A stretch of DNA of 24,854 nt from CAZCWM01 sp964622625 (GTDB lineage: Bacteria > Planctomycetota > Phycisphaerae > Phycisphaerales > Phycisphaeraceae). A program made the position numbers and the translations under genes. Every line of letters begins with the position of its first letter. Within the stretch, counting starts at the first letter, position 1. Shown piece after piece: positions 1-8,992 of this stretch. The notes beneath the pieces are model-generated. The model was given only the letters and a program-made list of their open reading frames with translations, was not told the origin of the DNA and ran no database searches. The stretch covers positions 1 through 24,854 of the forward strand of contig CAZUUQ010000039.1 of the NCBI GenBank assembly GCA_964622625.1, in the 5' to 3' direction.

Positions 1-712
1 GGCCTTCATCGTCCACCACCGGATACTTGAGGTACCAGAAGTGGCCGTCGATCTCCTGCATCTCCACTTCGTCGTCGGCCAGGGCGGTCTGCGTGACCGG
101 GTCCCAGTTCACCAGCCGCTTGCCGCGGTAGATCAGGCCGTCCTTGAATAGCTGGAAGAAAGCCTCACGCACGGCTCGGGCGCACACTTCGTCCATGGTA
201 AACCGCTGGCGGGCCCAGTCGCAGGAACAGCCCATGGTCTTGAGCTGGTTGGTGATGGTGGCCTCATACTCGTCCTTCCACGCCTGGACCTGTGCGATGA
301 ACTTTTCGCGTCCGCCCTGGCCGGCGGCCTCCATCCGCTTGTGTTCCTTGAGAGCGGGCTTGCCTTCGGACTGAAGGCGTTTGTCGACCACGGTCTGCGT
401 GGCGATGCCGGCATGGTCCGTGCCGGGCATCCACATGGCGTTGTCGCCGCACATCCGACGCCAGCGGATGAGGATGTCCTGCAGCGTGTTGTTGAGGGCG
501 TGGCCCAGGTGCAGCGCAGCCGTGACGTTCGGCGGAGGAATGACGATCGAATAAGGCTGGCCGGAGTCGCTCGGCTCGGCGTGGAAGGCGTCGGCGTCGC
601 TCCAGCGTTGCAGTACAGCCGGCTCGATGTCGGCAGGGGTATAAGTCTTGGGAAGCTCAGGCAACTCGCCGGACGTGGCGGCGGACGGCGGGGTGGGTGA
701 TGGCTTGCTCAT
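1..712 (-). CDS. valS: Valine--tRNA ligase, N-terminal part (runs off the window)
   Basis: Valyl-tRNA synthetase charges tRNA-Val with valine in the cytoplasm. About 237 N-terminal codons are present; the rest lies beyond position 1, so this is a window-edge cut and not a broken gene. The class I signature is clear: PPPNVTAALHLGHAL near residues 58-72, with HLGH as the HIGH motif, followed by GTDHAGIATQ, which is typical of ValRS. Further on are the start of the editing-domain side and the segment GLIYRGKRLVNWDP. The ATG at 712 is preceded by AGGA at a spacing of 8. It is the last gene of a minus-strand group after uvrB and a secreted hydrolase, but a perfect TATAAT about 180 bases upstream suggests its own promoter and a long leader. 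Confidence 0.97.
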   Translation of the reverse strand, partial: MSKPSPTPPSAATSGELPELPKTYTPADIEPAVLQRWSDADAFHAEPSDSGQPYSIVIPPPNVTAALHLGHALNNTLQDILIRWRRMCGDNAMWMPGTDHAGIATQTVVDKRLQSEGKPALKEHKRMEAAGQGGREKFIAQVQAWKDEYEATITNQLKTMGCSCDWARQRFTMDEVCARAVREAFFQLFKDGLIYRGKRLVNWDPVTQTALADDEVEMQEIDGHFWYLKYPVVDDEG

Positions 713-831
713 GGCAGCGATCCTGTTCGCAATAGCCGCCAAACGCGCCGTTGCGGAGCGTCAGCGGATCGTCAGTGAATGACCAAAGTCAACAGCGTGG
801 CCGAGTGTCGCGGAGCGTGCGGGTCGTCCGC

Positions 832-885
832 TCATCTAACGGCGACGCTGATCGGCCGCGGGATGGGAAGCTGCCAGGGGAGCAT
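832..885 (-). CDS. Possible 17-codon leader peptide ahead of valS
   Basis: An ATG lies 8 bases after a perfect TATAAT box and opens a 17-codon frame ending in S-V-A-V-R-stop, so two of its last four codons are valine. Its stop overlaps another ATG (ATGA) that opens a 24-codon frame. The position between the putative valS promoter and valS, and the valine codons near the stop, would fit a translation-sensed leader. No clear terminator/antiterminator pair was found in the leader, so this is speculative and the frame may be chance. Confidence 0.25.
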   Translation of the reverse strand: MLPWQLPIPRPISVAVR

Positions 886-893
886 GGTTCTCC

Positions 894-899
894 ATTATA
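894..899 (-). promoter_or_regulatory. Putative -10 box of valS
   Basis: TATAAT on the minus strand, a perfect match to the housekeeping -10 consensus, lies in the 226-base gap between valS and the upstream hydrolase gene. No good -35 hexamer is seen 16-18 bases further upstream. If used, it gives valS a leader of about 175 bases. Confidence 0.5.
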
Positions 900-938
900 T
901 CGGCTCGTGCCACCGTCGATATCACTCGTCGCCGCCCC

Positions 939-1892
939 TCACCGGGGGGAGCGGCGCTGGGCCATGGCCCAGGGCACGAGGGCCGGCTCGGTGTAAGCCC
1001 AGTTCCATGAATTGTGCCCGACGCCTGCATACTCGGTGTACGCGGGACTTCCGTCGGCCGCCTTCAGGGCCTCGACCATCGCGCGGGAGACGTCAACCGG
1101 TACGGCACGGTCCTGTTCTCCGTGGAAGATCCACAGCGGCACATGCGCGATCGCGGGGGCAATTTCAGGCTCAGCCCATACGCCGCAGATCGGCATCGCC
1201 GCCGCGAACATGTGCGGACGTTTTGTCAGCAGGTACCACGTGCCCCCGCCGCCCATCGACTGACCCGTAAGGATCAGACGGTTGCGATCGATCGGGTACT
1301 GTTCGATGAGTTGCTCGATGATCTCGAGTACCGACGCGGCCGCGGGCGTCAGACCGGTATCGGGCTCTTCAGGGTTGGGGGCCATCCGGCCACCGTGTCC
1401 GTCGTGTGCATACCAAGCCTGTTCGGTCTGGGGGGCCAGGATGAAACAGGGGTGCTCCTTCTGATTCTCCGGCATCGCCCAGATATGTGTGCCGAAACGA
1501 TTGCCGGCCGTGTACTGTGTCTCATTGTCGTTGCCGCGACCGCCGGCGCCGTGGAGAAAGATCACCAGCGGATAGCGTTGATCGGGCGCTTTGTTCGGAT
1601 CGATCGCGGGCACAAAAAGCCGGTAAGGCATCGCCAGTTCGCCGCGTGTGTGTGTGCGGACCTCGAAGCGCGGCGTCAGCGCTTCGCTCGTATCCCAAAA
1701 GGTTTTGATCATCGCCTGCCGCGCGGCGGAGTCGGGGGCATGCGGATCGGCGACGGGTTGCGCCGCAGCGGGTACGGCCGCGGAGTCGGTATGTGCGAGC
1801 ATGTTCTGTTCCTTGCTTGCCGCCACCGCTCCGCCGCCCACGAGCATCGACAGAAGAACGGTCAGGACGCGGTGTGTCACGTTGCGGGTCAT
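939..1892 (-). CDS. Secreted alpha/beta hydrolase (carboxylesterase/PHB-depolymerase-like)
   Basis: A predicted exported esterase of 317 residues. The first 25 residues form a signal peptide (MTRN n-region, hydrophobic core, AVA-A cleavage area). The mature part has the alpha/beta-hydrolase fold: YPLVIFLHGAGG with the oxyanion-hole region near 108-118, nucleophile Ser212 in GQSMGGGG, acid Asp261 in HGEQDRAVP and His293 in GVGHNSWNW. This arrangement is typical of the phospholipase/carboxylesterase and LpqC/PHB-depolymerase-like groups; the substrate cannot be told. The ATG at 1892 has AGGAAG upstream. It lies between uvrB and valS, 87 bases after uvrB, with a good promoter overlapping the uvrB stop. 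A GC-rich hairpin at 929-955 overlaps its stop codon but has no T-run. Confidence 0.88.
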   Translation of the reverse strand: MTRNVTHRVLTVLLSMLVGGGAVAASKEQNMLAHTDSAAVPAAAQPVADPHAPDSAARQAMIKTFWDTSEALTPRFEVRTHTRGELAMPYRLFVPAIDPNKAPDQRYPLVIFLHGAGGRGNDNETQYTAGNRFGTHIWAMPENQKEHPCFILAPQTEQAWYAHDGHGGRMAPNPEEPDTGLTPAAASVLEIIEQLIEQYPIDRNRLILTGQSMGGGGTWYLLTKRPHMFAAAMPICGVWAEPEIAPAIAHVPLWIFHGEQDRAVPVDVSRAMVEALKAADGSPAYTEYAGVGHNSWNWAYTEPALVPWAMAQRRSPR

Positions 1893-1920
1893 CAGGCACT
1901 TCCTTTTCGTGATTCCGTCA

Positions 1921-1933
1921 GGTCACCGTGACC
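1921..1933. promoter_or_regulatory. Palindrome in the hydrolase leader
   Basis: GGTCAC-C-GTGACC is a perfect inverted repeat with 6-base arms around one base. It lies just downstream of the predicted transcription start and about 30 bases before the hydrolase start codon, where a repressor operator could sit. No binding protein is known. Confidence 0.3.
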
Positions 1934-1955
1934 GCCGGAGCCGTTGCGCCTGTGC

Positions 1956-1979
1956 ATGATAGTGAATATGGGCAGCGTG

Positions 1980-1983
<4 letters not shown>
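1956..1983 (-). promoter_or_regulatory. Housekeeping-type promoter of the secreted hydrolase
   Basis: On the minus strand, CTGACA (5 of 6 to the -35 consensus) is followed by a 16-base spacer and TATCAT (5 of 6 to the -10). The -35 overlaps the uvrB stop codon. The predicted start of transcription near 1949 leaves a leader of about 57 bases. Confidence 0.55.
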
Positions 1984-4061
<2,078 letters not shown>

Positions 4062-4067
4062 AGCCAG

Positions 4068-4073
4068 ATTCTA
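4068..4073 (-). promoter_or_regulatory. Putative -10 box of uvrB, adjacent to the ATG
   Basis: TAGAAT (5 of 6 to TATAAT) ends 6 bases before the uvrB start codon. Transcription would begin at or within a base or two of the ATG, giving a leaderless mRNA. This agrees with the absence of a Shine-Dalgarno. No convincing -35 is seen. Confidence 0.45.
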
Positions 4074-4127
4074 CGGCACGTCGATCCGCAGCGGGACGTT
4101 GCTGGTTACGTGCATGCCGGCGGACAC

Positions 4128-4133
4128 TACAAT
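4128..4133 (+). promoter_or_regulatory. Putative -10 box of the PhnP-like operon, adjacent to the ATG
   Basis: TACAAT (5 of 6) ends 7 bases before the ATG at 4141. No ribosome-binding site separates them, so a leaderless transcript is likely. The -35 region is weak. Confidence 0.5.
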
Positions 4134-4140
4134 CGGCCCC

Positions 4141-4965
4141 ATGCCGCTGGAACTGCTTTTTCTCGGCACAGGGACAAGTGCCGGCGTACCCATGATCGGC
4201 TGCCGCTGTGAGGTGTGCAGCAGCGACGATCCGCGCGACCGTCGCACGCGCCCGAGCGTGCTGATCCGCTATCCCGATGAACGGAAGCCCGACCTGATCC
4301 GCCATGTGCTCATCGACACCACGCCCGAACTGCGTCAGCAGGCCCTGGCCCATCAGCTCGACCGCCTCGATGCCGTGCTGTATACGCACGCCCATGCCGA
4401 CCACGTCTTCGGCCTCGATGACCTGCGTCGCTTCAACGCCGTCATGCGCCAGCCGCTGGACATCCACGCCGAGCCGGCTGTGCTCGAGCGTCTGGCGGCC
4501 ATGTTCAGCTACGTGTTCGACCCCGGGCACAACATCAACCAGTCATTCGTGGCCGAACTGATCGCGCACCCGATCGATGTGGACCGCCCGTTGCCGCTGT
4601 ATGGGGCGGTCTGGACGCCGCTGCGCCTGCTGCACGGGCGGCTGCCGATTCTCGGCTTCCGCGTCGACTATCGCGGGGCGTCGCTGGCCTACTGCACCGA
4701 CGTGTCGGGCATTCCGCCGCAGACTTATCCGCTGCTGCGCGACCTGGACGTGCTGGTGATCGACGCGCTGCGGTATCGCCATCATCCGACGCACCTGACG
4801 GTCGATCAGGCCCTGCACGAGATCGAGCAGATTCGGCCGCGCCAGGCCTGGTTCACGCACATCGCCCACGACATCCGCCATGCCGACCTGTCGGCCAGAC
4901 TGCCCGCCCACATTCAGCCTGCCCACGACGGGCTGCTGGTGACGTTCAACGGAGATACCCCATGA
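4141..4965 (+). CDS. PhnP-like metallo-beta-lactamase-fold phosphodiesterase
   Basis: A 274-residue metallo-hydrolase of the PhnP type. In E. coli PhnP hydrolyses cyclic phosphodiesters such as phosphoribosyl 1,2-cyclic phosphate. The N-terminus reads FLGTGTSAGVPMIGC, then Cys21, Cys23 and Cys26, the same spacing as the structural zinc cysteines of PhnP. The catalytic metal motif is HAHADH (His83, His85, Asp87, His88), with Asp187 in CTD as the likely bridging ligand and His240 in FTHIAHD. No C-P lyase genes are near, so a role in phosphonate breakdown is not supported here. The substrate may be another cyclic phosphodiester. The ATG at 4141 is chosen because the family motif starts at residue 4; a longer in-frame start would run into uvrB. 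It overlaps the next gene by ATGA. Confidence 0.9.
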   Translation: MPLELLFLGTGTSAGVPMIGCRCEVCSSDDPRDRRTRPSVLIRYPDERKPDLIRHVLIDTTPELRQQALAHQLDRLDAVLYTHAHADHVFGLDDLRRFNAVMRQPLDIHAEPAVLERLAAMFSYVFDPGHNINQSFVAELIAHPIDVDRPLPLYGAVWTPLRLLHGRLPILGFRVDYRGASLAYCTDVSGIPPQTYPLLRDLDVLVIDALRYRHHPTHLTVDQALHEIEQIRPRQAWFTHIAHDIRHADLSARLPAHIQPAHDGLLVTFNGDTP

Positions 4966-5735
4966 CCCCGCCGTCCGCGCTCAGTGACAATTTCCCCTGG
5001 CCGCAAGGCAAGCGTTGTGCCGTGAGTCTGTCGTTTGACGACGCCCGCGAAAGTCAGGTCGATCAGGGCATTCCGCTGCTGGATCGTCACGGCGTCAAGG
5101 GCACGTTCTACGTCAGCCTGCCGGCATTTCAGAAGCGCCTGGCCGACTGGAAGCGAGCGGCGGACAGCGGTCACGAGATCGGCTGCCATACGGTGCACCA
5201 TCCCTGCTCGGGCAACTTCCGCTGGGCGCGCGAACATGCCCTCGAGGAATACGACCTGGCCCGCATCGAGCGCGACATTGTCGAGGCCAACGACGCGATC
5301 ACCAAGGCGCTGGGGCGCAAGCCGGTGACGTTCGCGTATCCCTGCGGACAGACGTGGATCGGCCGGGGCGAGGGACACACCAGTTATGTGCCCGTCGTCG
5401 CCCGGCATTTTCTGATTGGCCGTGGCTACATGGCCGAGACGATGAACGACCCGGCTTACTGCGATCTGGCCCACGTCTTCTCGCCGGGGATGGACGGCCT
5501 GCCGTGGGCGCGGGCGAAGGCGATGATCGACGAGGCGGCGCAGACCGGGCGCTGGCTGATCTTCACGGGCCATGAGACGAGCAAGGGCGGCGTGCAGGCG
5601 ACGCTGCTGGAGACGCTCGAGGCCATCTGCGCCTATGCGGCCGATGCGTCACGCGGCATCTGGATCGACACGGTCGCGGCCGTCGGCCGCCATGTCGCGG
5701 CGCAGCGCACTGCCGTCAGCCAAACCAGAAAGTGA
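4962..5735 (+). CDS. Polysaccharide deacetylase (NodB homology domain)
   Basis: A 257-residue carbohydrate esterase family 4 type protein. These metal-dependent enzymes remove N- or O-acetyl groups from glycans such as chitin, peptidoglycan or exopolysaccharide. Motif 1 is SFDDA with Asp26 and Asp27, followed by GTFYVS. Motif 2 is HTVHH, with His76 and His80 as metal ligands. YPCGQ corresponds to motif 3, and a late GHE lies at the motif-5 region. No signal peptide is seen, so it probably acts in the cytoplasm on a precursor sugar, or the exported-substrate idea is wrong. Translation is coupled by ATGA to the PhnP-like gene and by GTGA to the aminotransferase gene. Specificity cannot be told. 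Confidence 0.88.
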   Translation: MTPPSALSDNFPWPQGKRCAVSLSFDDARESQVDQGIPLLDRHGVKGTFYVSLPAFQKRLADWKRAADSGHEIGCHTVHHPCSGNFRWAREHALEEYDLARIERDIVEANDAITKALGRKPVTFAYPCGQTWIGRGEGHTSYVPVVARHFLIGRGYMAETMNDPAYCDLAHVFSPGMDGLPWARAKAMIDEAAQTGRWLIFTGHETSKGGVQATLLETLEAICAYAADASRGIWIDTVAAVGRHVAAQRTAVSQTRK

Positions 5736-6913
5736 GCCACACCATGTACCGTATCGGCCAGGAAGAAATTGATGCCGTCGCCCGCGTGATTCAAAGCGGA
5801 CAATTGTTCCGCTACCACGAAGGCGGGCAGTGCCAGCAGTTCGAGCAGCGTTATGCGGCCGCGTTGGGTGTGAAGCACGTGGGCCTGACGTCCAGCGGCA
5901 CGGCCGCCCTGACGGCCGCGCTGGCGGGGCTGGAGATCGGGCCGGGCGATGAGGTCATTGTGCCCGCGTATACCTACATGGCCACCGCCATTGCCGTGCT
6001 GGCCGTGGGCGCGATCCCGGTGATCATCGATGTCGATGAGAGCCTGACGCTCGCGCCCGACGCGCTGGAGGATGCCATCGGTCCGCGCACGCGGGCGGTG
6101 ATACCCGTGCACATGATCGGCCTGCCGTGCGACATGCGGGAGATCGTGCGCATCGCGCGGCGGCACAAACTGAAAGTGATCGAAGACGCCTGCCAGGCGG
6201 TGGGCGGCGCGTACGAGGGGCGCATGCTCGGCGGCATCGGACATGCGGGGGCGTTCAGCTTCAACTTCTACAAGAACATGACCTGCGGCGAGGGCGGGGC
6301 GTTCGCCACGAACACCGCCCGCGTCGCCCGCCGGGCCGAGTGCTGCATCGACCCCTGCCGCTTCTACTGGCGCGGCCGCAAGGGCGGGGGCATTCGGCCG
6401 TTCACCGCCTCCGGCTCGCGGGCCTCGGAGTTTGAAGGCGCGATGCTCAATGCGCAGCTCGACCGCCTGCCGGACATGATCCAGCGGATGCGGGCGCAGA
6501 AGCAGCGCATGCTGCACGAGACGGCCGACGCGGACCTGACGCCGGCGGTCACGCACAGCCTCGCACACGAGTGCGGCACGCACACGGTCTATCTGCTGTC
6601 CACGGCCGCGAAGGCGCGGGCTTTTGCCAAAGCGGTCGGCGGGGTGCGGCCGATCGACACCGGCCGGCACGTGTATACCGAGTGGGATCCGATCCTCGAG
6701 AAACGCGGGGCATTCCACGACGCGCTCAATCCCTTCAAGCTGCCGGCCAATCGCCGCTGCCGCATGCGTTACGCGAAGGACATGTGCCCGCGCAGCCTCG
6801 ACATTCTGGGCCGGGCGGTCATGATCGGCAACCATCCTGATCGCTCGGCGCAGGATGTGACGGGTCTGATTGAGCGCATCCGTCAGGCGGCCCGTGACGC
6901 AGCGAAAGGGTGA
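5732..6913 (+). CDS. DegT/DnrJ/EryC1-family PLP aminotransferase
   Basis: A 393-residue pyridoxal-phosphate enzyme of the sugar aminotransferase fold. Seen are the N-terminal substrate region with TSSGTAAL (53-60), PGDEVIVPAYTY (71-82), Asp152 in EDACQAVGG (stacks on or binds PLP), and the Schiff-base lysine Lys181 in FNFYKNMTCGEGG. A Cys-rich patch ECCIDPC follows. Family members make amino-sugars for surface glycans or antibiotics, or form 3-amino-5-hydroxybenzoate. Next to a deacetylase, an amino-sugar role is plausible but unproven. The start is taken as the GTG that overlaps the previous stop (GTGA). An ATG at 5744 is the alternative and would shorten it by 4 residues. It converges with the following hydrolase gene, with 16 bases between them and no visible terminator. 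Confidence 0.9.
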   Translation: MSHTMYRIGQEEIDAVARVIQSGQLFRYHEGGQCQQFEQRYAAALGVKHVGLTSSGTAALTAALAGLEIGPGDEVIVPAYTYMATAIAVLAVGAIPVIIDVDESLTLAPDALEDAIGPRTRAVIPVHMIGLPCDMREIVRIARRHKLKVIEDACQAVGGAYEGRMLGGIGHAGAFSFNFYKNMTCGEGGAFATNTARVARRAECCIDPCRFYWRGRKGGGIRPFTASGSRASEFEGAMLNAQLDRLPDMIQRMRAQKQRMLHETADADLTPAVTHSLAHECGTHTVYLLSTAAKARAFAKAVGGVRPIDTGRHVYTEWDPILEKRGAFHDALNPFKLPANRRCRMRYAKDMCPRSLDILGRAVMIGNHPDRSAQDVTGLIERIRQAARDAAKG

Positions 6914-6929
6914 TACCGCATCGCGGCGC

Positions 6930-7823
6930 TTATCCGCGGCAGCAGACCAGGGCGAAGCGGCACGCCGCCTCGGCCATTTGAGCGGTTTCCATCGGCACAT
7001 TCTGCCACGGCATGGGATTGGGCGCGTTGAACGTGTGGCCGGCGTCGGGCACGACCAGGAATTCGACACTTTCACCGGCTGCGGAGCGAAGCTCGTGGGC
7101 GTCGCGCACTGGCACGGTCTCATCGCCGGAGCCGTGCACGATCAGCAGCGGGCAGGGCAGCCGGCCGGCCGCGATTTTCGGATCAAATCCCTGCGGATCG
7201 TGCTCAATCTCCCGCAGCCAGCGTCGGCCGACGCGCAGCATCTGGCCCGTCCGCGATGAAGGCGATTCGAGATACCCCTCGCTGCGAAGCTGCTGCTTCT
7301 GGGTTTCATCGAGGGAGCAGGCCTGGGCCGGCGTCGCGGCCGCGATCACGCCGGCGGGCCGGACGCCTTTCCCTTCGGCCGCACCCAGGCGCGACGCGGT
7401 GAGCAGGGCCGTCACTCCCCCGCGGCTGTGGCCGAAGAAAACCTGCGGCAGGTTCGCGTCATCGACCCCTGGTATCCGTGCGGCCGCTACGGCGTTTGAG
7501 ACGTTCGTCAGATCCTCGATCTGCTTGCCCCAGGTGTCGCGCTCGAACAGGTCGAGGCGGTCGAAGTTGGAGCCGCGGTCGAAGGTGGCCAGGTTGTTGG
7601 CCATGCCGCAGTGGCTGAAGTTGAAGCGCAAGGCGTACATGCCCCGTGCGGCAGCCTGCTCCGCCAGCCAGGGGAAGAAGCCGTAGTCCTTGTAGCCCTT
7701 GAAGCCGTGGCAGATCAGCAGCATGCCGGCAGGAGTCCCGACGGCGGGTGGCATGTGGGTGGTGCCGAGAATGGGCTGGCCGTCAGCCCCCGGAAGCGTC
7801 CAGTCAATCTGCGGACTCGCCAT
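6930..7823 (-). CDS. Alpha/beta hydrolase (dienelactone-hydrolase/serine-aminopeptidase-like)
   Basis: A 297-residue predicted cytoplasmic serine hydrolase. It has ICHGFKGYKDYGFF near 37-50 as the HG oxyanion region, nucleophile Ser123 in GHSRGG, acid Asp224 in HGSGDETVPV and His253 in DAGHTFN. The HGFKGYKD form is common in esterases annotated as alpha/beta or dienelactone hydrolases; the substrate is unknown. The frame is open upstream to 7871, but the ATG at 7823 gives the natural start MASPQIDW. A TATTCT sequence lies 9 bases before it and there is no Shine-Dalgarno. It follows the dehydrogenase gene by 70 bases and may share its transcript. It is unlike the secreted hydrolase at 939-1892 and is not its duplicate. 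Confidence 0.85.
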   Translation of the reverse strand: MASPQIDWTLPGADGQPILGTTHMPPAVGTPAGMLLICHGFKGYKDYGFFPWLAEQAAARGMYALRFNFSHCGMANNLATFDRGSNFDRLDLFERDTWGKQIEDLTNVSNAVAAARIPGVDDANLPQVFFGHSRGGVTALLTASRLGAAEGKGVRPAGVIAAATPAQACSLDETQKQQLRSEGYLESPSSRTGQMLRVGRRWLREIEHDPQGFDPKIAAGRLPCPLLIVHGSGDETVPVRDAHELRSAAGESVEFLVVPDAGHTFNAPNPMPWQNVPMETAQMAEAACRFALVCCRG

Positions 7824-7893
7824 GGTGCGGCCAGAATAGGCGGCGGGGCTGGAAGCGGCAACCGGCGTCACACGCTCGAGAGCAACGGCGGGT

Positions 7894-8919
7894 TCAGCCG
7901 TTGAGGCGCTGGATCAGGGCGTCGGCGAAGGCATCGGTACTCAGTTCGCCGCCAAGGTCGCGGGTACGGGCGCCGTCGGCCAGGGCCTGGTCATACGCCT
8001 GTTTGACGCGTTCGGCGACCTGGGCGCAGGCTGTGTCACCGCGCTGGTCGGCAAGGTGGTTGAGCATCATCACGGCCGACATGATCAAAGCCAGCGGATT
8101 GGCCACGTTCTTGCCGGCGATGTCCGGAGCCGAGCCGTGGACGGCCTCGAACACCGCGTGTTCATCACCGATGTTCGCACCCGGCACGACCCCCAGCCCG
8201 CCGACCAGTCCAGCGCACAGATCGCTGACCACGTCGCCGTAGAGGTTTTCCAGCAGCAGCATGTCGAACTGCGAGGGATCCTGCACCAGCTTCATGCAGC
8301 CGGCATCGATGATCAGCTCGTTGTAGGCGATATTCGGGTAGTCGCGCTGAGCGACCGCACGGGCGCAGTCGAGAAACAGCCCGTCGGTCATCTTCATGAT
8401 GTTGGCTTTGTGGAAGACCGTGAGGCTGGGTCGGCGGCGCTGCGTGGCGTAACGAAAGGCCCAGTGAGCGATACGGCTGCACGCGGCCCGCGTAGCGACC
8501 TTCATGCTCATCACCACGCCGGCGGTCACCTCGTTCTCCACGCCGCTGTAAAGCCCCTCGGTGTTCTCGCGGATGATGACTAGATCGACGTTCTCGTAGC
8601 GTGTGCGGATACCGGGCATGCTCCGCACGGGTCGCACGGCAGCGTACAGATTCAGCCGCTTGCGCAGGGCGACGTTGACGGAGGTGAAGCCCTTGCCCAC
8701 GGGTGTGGTGCAGGGGCCCTTGAGGGCGATGCCGTGATGGGCGATCGCCTCGACGGTCTCCTGGGGCAGAACCTCCAAGCCGCGCTCCAGAGCTGCCAGG
8801 CCCGCCAGATGTTCGTGCCAATTGAGGGGCGCTGAGGCCGCGTCAAGCACACGTCGCGTGGCCGCGGCCACCTCGGGGCCGATGCCGTCGCCGGGAATCA
8901 GGACCACGTCATGCGTCAT
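7894..8919 (-). CDS. NAD-dependent isocitrate/isopropylmalate dehydrogenase family protein
   Basis: A 341-residue beta-decarboxylating dehydrogenase. Motifs include IPGDGIGPEV (8-17), the substrate loop TPVGKGFTSVN followed by ALRKRLNLYAAVRPVRS, catalytic Tyr124 in ENTEGLYSG, catalytic Lys171 in HKANIMK, and metal aspartates in GDVVSD (229 and 233). The cofactor loop is HGSAPDIAGKNVANP. Asp266 there favours NAD over NADP. The ENTEGLYSGVE segment and the substrate loop resemble bacterial NAD-isocitrate dehydrogenases more than LeuB, so the TCA-cycle reaction isocitrate to 2-oxoglutarate is the best guess. Homoisocitrate, isopropylmalate or tartrate relatives remain possible. No leu genes are near. 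Confidence 0.9.
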   Translation of the reverse strand: MTHDVVLIPGDGIGPEVAAATRRVLDAASAPLNWHEHLAGLAALERGLEVLPQETVEAIAHHGIALKGPCTTPVGKGFTSVNVALRKRLNLYAAVRPVRSMPGIRTRYENVDLVIIRENTEGLYSGVENEVTAGVVMSMKVATRAACSRIAHWAFRYATQRRRPSLTVFHKANIMKMTDGLFLDCARAVAQRDYPNIAYNELIIDAGCMKLVQDPSQFDMLLLENLYGDVVSDLCAGLVGGLGVVPGANIGDEHAVFEAVHGSAPDIAGKNVANPLALIMSAVMMLNHLADQRGDTACAQVAERVKQAYDQALADGARTRDLGGELSTDAFADALIQRLNG

Positions 8920-8992
8920 GAATGAGCCAATCGGATAGAAATGCCTGCGGGTTGAGGCGGATCATGCAGGGCCGGACGCCGGCGGGCTGCGC

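Noticed and set aside
1..712. A truncated valS pseudogene
   Set aside because: The frame is intact up to the first base, so the truncation is caused by the window edge.
713..938. A T-box riboswitch ahead of valS
   Set aside because: No T-box consensus and no terminator/antiterminator pair was found in the leader, although the leader is long.
929..955. An intrinsic terminator of the secreted hydrolase gene
   Set aside because: The GC-rich hairpin overlaps the stop codon, has a bulge and is not followed by a T-run on the minus strand.
4062..4140. A LexA operator in front of uvrB
   Set aside because: No CTG-N10-CAG or GAAC-N4-GTTC type site is present in the 79-base divergent region.
5633..7123. 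A 496-codon open frame on the minus strand opposite the DegT gene
   Set aside because: It is antisense to the conserved aminotransferase and crosses into the neighbouring hydrolase gene. The composition is Arg/His/Ala-rich and no motif was seen.
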